Source: Varroa destructor (Eukaryota > Arthropoda > Arachnida > Mesostigmata > Varroidae). From it: a DNA stretch of 64,000 nt. The stretch spans positions 48,633,233 to 48,697,232 of the forward strand of contig NW_019211457.1 of assembly GCF_002443255.2 (NCBI RefSeq), in the 5' to 3' direction. The notes beneath the pieces were generated by a model. That model did not search any database. It had not been told where the DNA came from and saw only the letters and a program-made list of their open reading frames with translations. The position numbers and the translations under genes are program-made. Shown in pieces: positions 36,146 through 48,030 of the stretch (within the stretch, counting starts at the first letter, position 1; every line of letters starts with the position of its first letter).

Positions 36146-39100
36146 TTTTTTTCATCAGGCCTCGCTCCGACGAATTATTAACTTTTTCGATCATTGGAAA
36201 ACGAAATTAGTAACCGTACATTTGACACTGAAAAGGTTCCGATAACCGCGGTCATGGATACTTATATAAGCTTGGTACGTCAAAGAAAATGTTATCGAAT
36301 ACCATCTCTTTTTGATTGGAACTGGGTCTATTGAGATGAGTTTGCATGTATCCCTAAGTCAGAAATTTAAGTGTATATCGAACAGAGCTACAACAAATAA
36401 ACAGCATATCAAAAGTATTCTAAAAAATGGAGGGAGTATACTCCACAATAAATCATCTACTTTATCTATTTGAACGCTTCTGTGCCGCACATTATTCGAC
36501 GATGGGGCACTTTTAAGGGAAGTGGGGCACCGGGGTGAGGCAGAACGATACATTCGAATAAAGTATACAGTCAATAATTTACCTCATTTTATATTTCTTT
36601 ATATTATTATTTAATCGTCGATTTTATATTATTCTGGCATCTTACCTGCTGCCAGGAAGCATCGAACGCATCAGTCATATTTGAAAAACAATATCACAGT
36701 TCTTATTAGGCAGATATATGGCAACAACCGGATACATTCGCAACATCTATTACTAAGTGATTTTCGAACAATTCGTTGTAAAATTTAGATAAATCTCCAT
36801 CACCAAAGTGAAAGGAACGAGCCAGACTTGGTGTCGCAGGCCGATCTAAGCTGAGAAACGATGCGAATTTATAGCTCTACGACTAGGCGTTATTTTCAAT
36901 TCACAATTATGTTGAACTTAAAATATTACTATTATGAAATATGTTCAAGTTTATAGTTCTTAAACGCTTTCTGTAAAATAAAAAAGTTCGACCGTTTAGC
37001 TGAAAAGAAATTATCGGTTTTAGATCAAAAGTTTTTCGATTTTAGATTAGAACAAAAGATCGGATCTAAATATTACTTTCAAAAGAACGTTTTAATATGA
37101 ATCTAGTATAATCCAAGCTGGTCTGGCCCAACCTAGGTAACCCAATGCTACGTGGTTTATAAACGGCACTAGTTTTATAGTGATCAAAAAAATGCCATAC
37201 TTAGATACTCCAAAATTGTTTTCAGCTTTCGAGATGATTGACCATAGAGATAATCATTGAAATCGCTGTCAACACTTTTGAACTGTGTGAGGTTTTTAAT
37301 TATTTTGGAAATGATGGGGAATTAAAATTAACAAGCTTATCGAATGTATGCTTCAAGCTCTGCCGAGGTCAACATAAAGAAAAACTGCATTTAAATACCT
37401 CTACAGTTCCATATTTAAAATGCTGTGTGTAGTTAATATCACTCAGCTTAATTTTACTCCCTGAATCTAAAATAATGAATGAAATTAAGATGAGAATCAC
37501 TGACCTACTCCTTTTGCATGAAGGGGCGTCAGAGTATTTTTTGAGCCACTTTAAGCGAAGAAGGGGAATTTTGCGAGGTTTCTATTGCCTGGCATAAATT
37601 TCCTATATTAGCTGCTTCCCTTTTCGAAATTGAGAGGGTCATCGTTTAAAAAACGATTACAAAGCGATTCAAGAATTTAGACGAAACATATTTGGTTTAT
37701 ATATATTATATGTATATTAAGCATACAAGATGAGCCCTTTTAATGTATGCACAAGATGAACCAAAATCTTCTGTTTATTTATTAATGTTTATTACAGTAA
37801 TCATATATATTCATTAATTGACTAATTCCTGAATTAAAATGTAATGCAGTATGTGTCAATTTACGCTTTACTTAGAAAACTGTAAAAAATACTTTGATTG
37901 TTTGCGTAATACTGGTTGGACGACACAATGGTTCTCGAACGTGATAGTTTAATCGGGCCCCTGGAACAGTTGAAAGAAAAACTTCTTGGAAGTTCCTCGA
38001 TTATAATTCGGTGCAACAAGGCACCCGAATTAGAGCCTTAATATTGTAGAGACCACGACCATTTGTGTTGCCAGTTTCTGCTCCTGCTGTCTTCATTGAT
38101 CTTCCTTTGAAGATGTATCTATCGTGGTGAACGTGGTGATTGACGGAAATCGTGGATCCGCTACAACTCGGAATCCTTTGTTTAGCTTCTTATTTCATCC
38201 TGTGGGCTCTTGTTAAATGGATCATTAGTAGCCATTAAGCTTGCAATTTAACCTACAATGCCGGTTACCAAGGTCATTGTGCAATAAAAGCTAAAAACTT
38301 CGTTTCATTAAGGGACGATAAACGGGCGTAAACTGCACTTGTTCGAACGCTATATTAGTAAAGCAAAAACAACAAGCCTGTTCATTACTATTCTCGCCCA
38401 GTTTAATTTACATGAAAAACCGACGCGATATTGAACTCAAGACAGAATCCAGGCAGAACTCACTTTTACGGCATCATATTGTTGTGGCCGTTATAATTAA
38501 GGAGCATTGTAAGACGATTAGTAGGTTCAGCAAATGAAAGACATCCGTAAGGCAAATAGATTTCCAGAGATAACACCAGATTATAAATCAAGATACGGTT
38601 CTAATCATATACACAAATCATAGTTTTTCAAGTTTATTCGTTCAGTCATTATTCGATTTCAATGTACAAATAAAAAGCAACAACTATAACATGTTGTTTA
38701 AAGTTACTTTTTCTCTTTGTAAAAAATTTATCGTAAAAAATGCTTATTTTAGCTGATTTGAATGGCAGCTAATCCAAATATATCTCAACTCAAAGGTTGT
38801 GTCGCTTCCCACGGATCAACTACGTAGTTCAAACAGTAAATAGACCTGCTAGTTTTCTACGCGGAATATTAGAGCTAAAAATATACAAATCTTTCAAAGT
38901 ACTTTCCTTTTTCAGCAAATACGTCATGAATAAAAGCGCATCTAAACCAACATTTAGTTATTCTACTGAAAAGCTTGAGTTAACCAGCTTAACTGTATTA
39001 TCGATAAGGGCTAGCCATATCAAGAAGCTAATACTTCTAATCAAATGTATGGAGAGCAACTTGCAAAATGCTTTCTTTAAGATCAATTAAGCTGCATGAC

Positions 39101-40987
39101 TTAATATGGTATCGGATACGTACCTCTACAAAACTTTCGATACATGAGTTTAGTAATTTTCAATCCAGAACATTATAACACAGCACGCCTTGTAGGTGTC
39201 ACAAGTAGACGGGAAATCAAGACATCGAGCACTGATAGTAGTATACTACCGTTGTTCTTTTTAAGACGCAAAAACTGCATGCGTCATATTGTTTAGTTGC
39301 GGGATCAAACTTGCCTAAATAGGAGTGTTAGCCTGGAAGGCATGAACGAGGGAAAAACCATTTGTAGTTACGATACCCGTTCAAACATCAAACGGGTAAT
39401 CAGAACTAGTTTGCAATAAACAATAAAAAAAAAGCTGAACCCCTCTTTGACCATTTACATTAAGCGTGAGTTTAGTGAAATAGAGTGATACTCATCAGCG
39501 GTAATTGACATGCTTCATATAATTTTGAATCTCAAATATGCTAAATGGATGTTCATATTTCCTTCATAGATATTTCATGACTATATGCCGTCTGGTGAGG
39601 CTGAAACCAGTGATCCTTTAGGTTCACAGCTTAAGAGCCAATTAAGCCACATGTGTATCTTTACTTCCTTTCCTACTTCCACAACGACTGTTTACACCCC
39701 AGTATATTAAGACAAAGTAAAAGACTACCTTTGTTATATATCGCATTATTATACCTAACAGCATATAGGAAAGACCGTCGCTAGGCTAATCGAAAAACGC
39801 ACGATAAGTGAGGCATGCAGAATGAACGTTTCTGCCGCATTGTGTAAAGTTAAGGAGACTAAAACATTTCCTTGTAGATGCCCTGAAATTAGTTATATTC
39901 GTGATTTCACGAGAAAATGTACTTAAACAATCAAGCCAACTGTCGGGCCAATCAGTTGTTAAGGTGAATTAAAGTGTACTAAAACAAGCTCCTGAAGAGA
40001 CTACTCTCGTAAAACATTTCCTTTCAGATTTCTTCGAGTTATAAACATTGAACTTCGAGAAGTTCATCTGAACATATGCTGGCACATGCAACTCGTTTGG
40101 ACCATTAAGTAAAGTGTTTGAATGAACTGCAACCCACAGACCCCTTCGATGGGCCACAAACTTTGCATGCCTCAGTGATTTGTACATATTCTATCCCTCT
40201 TTATTTAATCATCGCAGGTGAGCAGGTTGAGCTTACTGAAACGCACATGGTTTTTGTGTAGCAAATAAGAATATTAAATGTGTTGATGTCGAACAATCGA
40301 AACAGCAGTTCTAGTTAAACATTTAGTTCGGCCAACCTGGAGGTTCGTCTGTTCATAATGAGGCGAAAATAAACACTTTATTGAAAATTAACACCATTAT
40401 CTGGCGGCAACTACGAATGTATGATTCCCGTATTGAAATAGTTCATTTGCGCTAATTATTTCCATCGGCTCATGACTTATTTAGTTGACATTAATTTGAA
40501 TCTCTCCTAAAAAAATATTTTCGTTAGACATTACTGACGATGGTTCATAGGACTTCGGCTAGCTGAATATGTATGGTTTTGAAAAGCATGCAAAAATACC
40601 TTGAACACTTACCAAACACTGGTAAAGCTAATGATTCAGCCGAATCTTACTGCATTTTCGACTAACAAAACTAGTAAAACAAGTAATTTGCTTTATACTC
40701 ATCCTTATCAAGAAAAATCGTTTATTCTGGCATTCACTAATAATATGGGCCTTCTGATGGAAAACTCTGCAACAGAATTGTCCAAATAGAGCTTTTTTGC
40801 AGTTTGCATATGCTCTACGGGAGCGTTAATATATAATAATATAAAATGGTAATATCTCACTGAATTAACACTGCTTTTCAACGTTTCAGAGTTGCTTCTA
40901 ATAGGCCTGAGGCGAAAAGTATAGAGATCATCTATTACGAGTAAAAACACCTGAAAATAATTCCACGTCATATAAATACAGGTCGTG
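36146..40987. other. AT-rich intergenic DNA, no gene seen
   Basis: Open frames are short (at most 97 codons) and show no recognisable domain. No RNA gene or transposon identified. Confidence 0.6.
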
Positions 40988-40993
40988 TTTATT
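40988..40993 (-). terminator. candidate polyadenylation signal of the DBHS gene
   Basis: TTTATT on the plus strand (AATAAA on the minus strand), about 610 bp downstream of the stop codon of the DBHS gene. The interval would be 3'UTR. Other variant hexamers are possible, so this is tentative. Confidence 0.3.
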
Positions 40994-41607
40994 ATCCATC
41001 TATTTATATTTGTAATATTATATATTTAGCTCTTTCTGCCATACGGAGTGGAAGGGTGACCGCGTAAATGTTAAGACACACTGTTACATTCCAATAGAAC
41101 GATAAATTCGCAGTCTACTTACTATACGTTAGTAAAATTTACTATGTATATAGTGTATATATAAGAATCTGAATTTATGGGTGAATGGTTGGTTGGTAAA
41201 GTATAGTTTGTGTTTCCGGTGGCACGGCCAGTCATGCAGCCGATGGCTGATGATGATACATTCTGCTATATTATGCAGTCTTATTAATGATAGTCCTTCC
41301 TCTAGCTATCGTTACTGCTTTAACAAGCATTCACAAAAATGAACAACATGGAAAAAACAAAAACACTGAAATTGTTGCAGCTTTGCTTGCTGCAGACACA
41401 AAGAGGGAGGGGCACAATACTTTTGTCGTGTATATCGGATGAAGAAATCAATAGTAGTGTTTCCATTAATTAATTCTTGTAGCAGTAATTTGATGTGGGG
41501 CCTCTAATGGCGGTTCAGAACGCAACACTTAATCATTTAAGTAGTACTAGTAATAGTTAATTGATTGATCGGAGAAACATTAGAAGCGCAGAATTTCAGA
41601 TTTACGC

Positions 41608-43879
41608 TTAATATCTTCTACGTTTCGGTACTGGTCCAGGATCACTTAACCTCTTACCGTTGGGCTGTTGCCCTAGATAAGACATATATGCTGGCTTGTT
41701 GGGGTTTGGTTGAGCCTTGTTTGCTTGCGATGGCGGCAGTGGAACTTCCTGCCAACTGTTAGGTGGAGGAGGCCTCTGCCCTTGGGGCGGCGTTTGCTGC
41801 GGCGGCATTGATTGACCAGGCGCCATCTTGTTATTGCCTTGGTGCTGCTGTTGTTGTGCTTGCTGAGCTTGTTGTGCTTGTTGATCCTGTGATGAAGAGA
41901 CGCCTTTCGTGATCGAGTTCCATTGTTTCAAGAAGTTCTCCGCTGCTGCCGACGGCTGTTGCTGTTCGGCCGGGGGCACAACAAGAGCGGCTCCTAACAC
42001 CGCGTCAGCTACGGGATGCCCACTTAAAAGCTGTTGGTTAGAATTACCTGGTCCTGTCTGTTGTTGCATTGGCTGTGATTGTTGCTGCTGCTGCAACTTT
42101 TCATCCTCGTCTTCATATGGATATCCAAGGATTTCGGCTTGTCGCTTAGCTATTGTTTTACGCATAACCTTGAGCTCCTCTTCACGTGCTTTGTTATTCT
42201 TTTCCGCAACTAATTTGCGATTTTCAAATTCCTCTTGTCGAGATTCAAGCAACTTTAATCGTCGCCGTAGCGTGTCTAAATCATAGTCATATCGCATTAT
42301 ATCCATCTCTTCCATGAGACGATTTTTTTCAAGTTGTAACTCTCGATCTACCTGTTCTTTCTTCAACTTCTCCAACGCAAGCAGTTCCTTCCATTTCATA
42401 GCAAATTCGTATTCAAATGTCCCTTTCTCTGCAAAACGGGGCGCTTTGTCACGATCTTTTAGGTAGCCGGTACTCTGCTTGTTAATCATCTTTTCCGAGA
42501 AGCCGTCTTCATCGTCACGCACTTCCATCGGCTCGATGATTACAGGCAGAGGCGACGTCGTTAACAAGAGGCACTCCTGTTGCGCCTTGCGCATAACTGC
42601 TACGGCGACTGGTTTGCGAGAAAACTCAAGAATGCCTTCACCGAGTGACTTACCTCGTTCGTCTACGAATACTGTGGCTCGTTCGAGCTCGCCAAAAGGC
42701 TCAAACGCTTGGTGAAGCAATTCGTTTGTCACAAAGGGGCTAAGGTTTCGCACCTTGAGCACAGCGCCTTGTGACGCAAAACGAATCTGCAGCTGTCGGT
42801 TAGCAAATGGCTCTCCTTCGAGGGCGTTTTTGGCTGCCTCAGCACTGGCCCGTGTTTCATAGCGAACAAAACCAAAACCTTTTCCTGGGGGAACAAATAA
42901 TTCCATAATTGTTCCATAAGGCTCAAACAGCTTGCGAATATTATCTGGAGTGACCTCTGGTGAAAGATTGCCGATAAACAAGCGACACTTTGAACTCGAC
43001 TCCTTTTTAACTGGCGTCTGCTCTTGGTTGTTTTGATTAAGAATCAGTGGCGTTTCCTTTGGTGCTGACTGTGCCCACTTAAGTTTAAGGATATTTGAAT
43101 TTATATAATGCTTCCGGGCTGAGTTTGCGTCAGCATGCGTTTCAAATGTCACTAGACCGAACCATTTATTTTTATTAAGGTAAACGTCTTTCAGCTTTCC
43201 AAATTTAGAAAACAGTTCACGAAACTCCTTGTCGGTTATACCTTGTTTTACGGTTGCGATAAAGAGCTTCGTGTTATCCGAGTTCGGATCATCATTATTT
43301 GACCCGCCCGCGCTTTGTTCCTGTTGGTTCTGTTGTGTCTGCTGCCCTTGTTGTCCTTGTTGATTATTCTGCGTCGGCGTTTTGTTTGGACTCGTTTGAC
43401 TAGGGCGATTTTGGGCTTGTTGCTGACCCTGAGGAGTCTTCTGATTAGTGTTTGGAGTACCATTCTTATTCTGGGGTGTAAAAGGTTTCTGATTGCCGTT
43501 TTGAGGCGGTGGAGGAGGCGGCACTGTGATGCTAGGGGCTTTGCCCTTGTTATTGTCTCTTTGGGGAAGCCCTCCGAGAGGAGTGGAGGTTTGAGCCTTA
43601 TTAGACTGATCCTGATTTTGTGGCGGGTTTTGTTTTTGCTGTTGGGGGGTTTGCTTCTGAGCTTGCTGTGGTGTCCCTTGCTTGGGAGTCGTTTGTGGCG
43701 TGGATTGTTTCGACTGTGGGGTTCCTTGGGGGGTGCGATTTTGCTGTTGTTGCTGATTCGGGAAATTTCCACTGCCACCAGCGCCACGATTACTTTGCTG
43801 TTGTTGAGGTTGCTGTTGCGGCTGATTGTTGGAGGTTTGATTGCCTTGCTTACTCTGATTATTCTGTTGCTGCTGCTGT

Positions 43880-43911
<32 letters not shown>

Positions 43912-44115
43912 CTGTTGTGGCTGCTGCTGCTGCTGCTGCTGCTGCTGCGGCTGCTGCTGCGGCTGCTGTTGGTTTGAGTTTTGCGAGCGAGAATTATTAT
44001 TACTGCTACTATTTTGTTGACCGCCGCGCCCGCCTCGGAAGCCACCTCCTCCTACGCCACCGGGACGCCAACTGCCCCCACCGCGGCCTCGTCCACCTCC
44101 ACCACCACGGAACAT
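41608..44115 (-). CDS. nonA: DBHS RNA-binding protein (NONO/SFPQ/NonA/hrp65 type) with an extra RRM, 835 aa
   Basis: DBHS proteins are nuclear dimers that bind RNA and DNA and act in transcription, splicing and RNA retention. Residues 1-32 are an RGG-type Gly/Arg region and 33-278 are Gln/Asn-rich with a polyQ block (about 49-84) and six prolines (199-204). An extra RRM lies at about 282-350 (RNP2-like LFIATV, RNP1-like KWFGLVTF). The family core follows: RRM1 377-448 (LFIGNL, KGFGFVRY), RRM2 451-530, NOPS about 531-580, coiled coil about 575-665. The Gln/Pro-rich tail ends Lys-Arg-Arg-Arg-Tyr, like the NLS-like end of vertebrate NONO. The coding region has no intron. The ATG has A at -3, and the same frame meets TGA 81 bp upstream with no earlier ATG. 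The extra N-terminal RRM is not part of the standard two-RRM layout. The symbol follows the fly orthologue. Confidence 0.95.
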
Positions 44116-44241
44116 CTTTGCCTTAGTCGTGGCTGCCTGGGTTACGCTTAATGTCCTACTTCTTCAATCCTAATCCTTTGCTCGTGTCTTCTTCAAAACT
44201 TTTTTCTTCCTCTTCTTCCTGTGTCTGAGCGTCGGGACGAC
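44116..44241 (-). other. 5'UTR of the DBHS gene and 3' splice site of a 5'UTR intron
   Basis: On the minus strand a pyrimidine-rich run ends TTTCTAG at 44242, followed by 126 nt to the ATG. This looks like the acceptor of an intron in the 5'UTR, so the transcript probably has at least one upstream non-coding exon. I could not place its donor; slightly GC-richer sequence at about 44330-44470 is a candidate for the first exon or promoter. Confidence 0.55.
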
Positions 44242-45643
44242 CTAGAAAGATACAACAAAGCAACAATAACGGTAATGGAGACCCCCTACGGGGGCTTGCT
44301 CTCTTGACGTCGTTTGCTTCCCCAATCTAAAAAAAAGGGACAACATGTACGACGAGCGGAGAATCTCCTGAGCAACAAACGACAATCCACATCACGGAAG
44401 TGCCGCTAAGCTCCAACCCGAGCAGTGTGAGAATGAACACTGGCAACGAAATGCACCCATTTAAATTTACAAAAACATTGCAATCACTGCGTACAACCAC
44501 AGTACCAATTAGAGAAAATTCGGAAAAACCAGCGAGGTAACGAAAACCTTGAAAGGTCTTTGCGAAAAGTTACAGTGAATGCCAAAATTAACAAGTCTTT
44601 AAAACTTGTTCAATAACTGCGAATTCATGAATGAAATTAAATTCGCCCAAACTGGAATGCAAAAAATGCAAATAAATATTAAAAAGGTAAGTGCACCTTT
44701 ATTATCATGATACTTTTCACCCGCATCCATTTGAAGCGGTCGGAAAGTTATTATCATTCCTGAGTTCTACCGCCGGGTAGAAACTGCTATATTGCAAAAC
44801 ACGCCAAGTAAAATGTACATCATAGTATAACTCGCAAAGTACAGTTAGCAGTTGTATTTAGAGGCTCCTTCTTTAAACGCGGCATTCGGTTATTAATATA
44901 AATTAATCATTCGCAAACGCTTTAATGTTATATGAAACATTTAAGCGCATTCACATTGAACAATTCCTGGGTGGTGCCGAGAAATCGGATTCGGCTCCCC
45001 GTGGGTCAGGTGTAAGATAATTTTGTCAATTCTTCTAAACGACAAAAAATAACAGGCGGTAGTCCTGCGTAGAAATAGCACTAATTAGATAGAACCCTTT
45101 GAATGCAATAATCTGTGCGTCTCAACCAAAAATTTTTTTTAGCGCTATGGCTCAATGTGACAACTATATGAGCTTCTACCACTCACTCATAAAACGTGGG
45201 CTCCTAGGCATATACAAACAAGAAACACCATCAATTTTCCGTTCGTTGTTGAACAGCCGTTTGTTTTCACTGAGGCAACAAATCATTAAGAGTAACTAAA
45301 CATAGTTACTCGAAAGTCCAACTCACAGAAAATAAGAAATTTGATAATTACAAGGAAACCGATAGTATACAATACATTTTTTCGTTTTCAGAGGGAAAAA
45401 GATTTTCCGCATACGCAGTTAGTACCTTTAAGTAAAGCAAGTTTAGAAGTGAATACTTTCCTATAAATCACTTTTCCTTTGTGCTTTCAGTTTGTTTAAA
45501 TATTTGTTAGAACTAGAGAATAGAATATGCGAAAAAAAATTGTGATTAAGTGAGCAATTTAAAACTGTCATCATTTTCAAGCAAATATTCGTCCGAAAAG
45601 GCAGCGACACATTATTTGGAAAATAGTTTTGAGTTTGCATTGA

Positions 45644-45985
45644 CTAGAACCATTCCTCAAAATACAAGTTTAACCATCTAGATTTTATCAGCAGCCTATC
45701 ACCAGGATGATACTGAACGCGAACGATCAACTTGATGAACAGGCGATGGGCTAAGCCCTCGATAACATAGGTTTTATTTGTTGTTGTAAGTTCTTGCCAC
45801 CCTGGAGTTCTGCAAATTACAGCTGCTGTGGCGGCCCCAACTTTCTTCTTCTGAATTGCATGCCATACTACAGGAACATATAGATTACCACGAGGAGCCA
45901 TACCCGCTGCAGTTTCTATTTCCATTACCATAGCTAGGCACGGCAACGAAGTAACTTCACAAAATTGCTCAAACCATATAGGCAG
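45644..45985 (-). other. unassigned 114-codon open frame, possible exon or gene remnant
   Basis: The frame is open from just after a GTAG (possible acceptor, at 45986) to TAG at 45646-45644. Amino-acid composition is balanced rather than low-complexity, with four Trp and three Cys, in a region where most frames close quickly. I do not recognise the family. No start ATG near the open end, no partner exon and no donor were identified, and a chance frame of this length is possible. Confidence 0.25.
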
Positions 45986-47859
45986 CTACAGCTACCCCAA
46001 AAAGGTACTATTGCCCCTCGATTATCTCAGTGGCGCACTAGAAAGAACCTAGATGTACTCAGCCGCACACTGTGTGACTAACGATTAAACTAAACAATCA
46101 TTCGTTAAGCTGACAGGCCATTTTCAAGTTGGTAAGAAAATAGAAAGACATACATTAATTTATTCGTATAAATTTTACTGCAGGGTGTAACATCTCCAGC
46201 CGCAATTCGATGACAATTTCCGCCAAATATCAACGCAGCTTTTGAAACGGATTACTTGCGCAGTTTTATCAACTTCAAGAATGAAACTAATCGCTGAAAC
46301 GACATCGCTAGGCTTTTCTCTTATTAAATTGTATTGAAATATGTCTAAACATTTATTATTAAAAATTTGATACTGTACGTACTAGTATATACATGATACC
46401 CTAATTAAGATCTTTAACACAACGCCATGAATTTATCAGTTCCATAAATTTAACATGTACTCATTGGATGCCTTCATAATTCGAGTGGAAATTCACCACT
46501 CGTCCATATACCATTTACCCTTTAACTGATCTATATAAAAACATGAATGTTCAAAATATTTAGGTCTTAGATCTTTACATATTTAAAAGATCGCAATCGT
46601 CGACTATGGTGACTTATCTCATGCGTAGCATACATAATACTTATAATTTCTAACAGTCCAGATAGAGCCAAAAATCAAATCAAAGATTAATTATTTGGAC
46701 CAGAAGTCCCAAGAACACAGAAAAATATATTCTTAACACGAAATTACCTTCTTATCCATTCATTCCATTTCGTAATGGACTTGTTTTGTATTCTTTGTAG
46801 ACCAAATATACGTTCTATGTGCCTAAACAAACACGCAGGTGTTACTGGAAAAACCATAGTGGATATCAAATTTATGGAGTTCATAGAAATCATAACATTG
46901 TGATATTGTTTAAAAAATACTAGCACATCAGCAAAAATAAAGGCTCTCGCATAAATTCACGTTTTGTCCATAAATTAGTTGAACATTGAACCTGCTTTTA
47001 TTAATTTAAGACAGCCACCTGAATTTATTTAAGATAGCCGTTTGAGCGTGTGATTTGGGTTTTAAAGAATGCTACTCTGAAGTAACTATTTCTGCAAGAA
47101 CAGGAAATACAAGTAAAAAAGAGTTGACGTTGAGAATGATAGGCATCTGAAAATAAGTTGGTTATAGCTGGTGTTATTTTTTCCACTTTCATTACGTACT
47201 CAGGTAGTGATTTTTTCTACGTTGAAGACCTACGGAAAACGAATAACCTTTGGGACTCAAATTTAGTGGACAAATTGAATTTCTCATGGACGCTGTTTTG
47301 TAAATGAAACGTTTTACATTCTATGTACTAGAGGTAATAATGCATAATCTCAGTGGATTTCGTCCTTCACTACTGTATTACAGTAAACAGAAGCTACAAT
47401 ATCATATAGAAATTACGGATACATACGTGCCTTCTCCCACTGCGGTAAACTAATTTCGATTGAAGTATGTTGCTAACATTTTTGTTTAATTTAAATTGGG
47501 AAACTATTGTTTTACCGATAAAAATTATCTTTTTGTAATTCATATAGTAAAATGATAGCGCTAAGATCGCTCGGAATCCAAAAAATGGCGAACAACATCT
47601 TGCTGACTCGGAAGTTACCGGTGATCTTAATTGCGACGTCAGATGACTTTCAAAAAACTTTAGAGGATATGATTTCTATACTGCAGCTCAAAAGTCTAAA
47701 TTCAGAAAAGAAAATAGCTGTCGTTTATTAGAACTCTTAATTAGACGGTACATTCGCATGAGAAACTAGGTAGCGTATATATAAATTAACCGGAAAGATA
47801 GAAAAACTACACGCAAAATAGAAAATAATTTTCAATATAGAATGCAGAAAGGCTCATAA

Positions 47860-48030
47860 ATGGCAATATATAGGCCACCTAAAGTTCCAACTGTCGCAAA
47901 ATGTCACCGTTACTTTGCAGTTTGTACGGTAGTTTATCGGCACAGCGAACAAATTAGGAAAAAATCATCACCACCGCTGATGCTACACGAAAATGCCCCT
48001 GCCCAAAAATCGCCTGATATAAGTGAGCTT
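47860..48030 (+). mobile_element. possible mariner transposase scrap (catalytic-core region)
   Basis: A short open frame contains Leu-His-Glu-Asn-Ala-Pro-Ala-Gln-Lys-Ser, which resembles the Leu-His-Asp-Asn-Ala-Pro-Ala-His motif around the second catalytic Asp of mariner transposases, with Asp replaced by Glu. The preceding 40 residues are only loosely compatible and the following ones do not continue the match. Weak call. Confidence 0.3.

Noticed and set aside
43315..43977. 220-codon Leu-rich frame on the plus strand, and 168-codon frame 43620-44126
   Set aside because: Antisense shadows of the CAG/CAA-rich N-terminus of the DBHS gene; CTG repeats read as Leu or Ala/Val.
43248..44045. 265-codon Ser/Asn/Arg frame on the minus strand
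   Set aside because: A +1 shadow of the DBHS polyQ region (AGC/AAC reading of CAG/CAA), not a separate protein.
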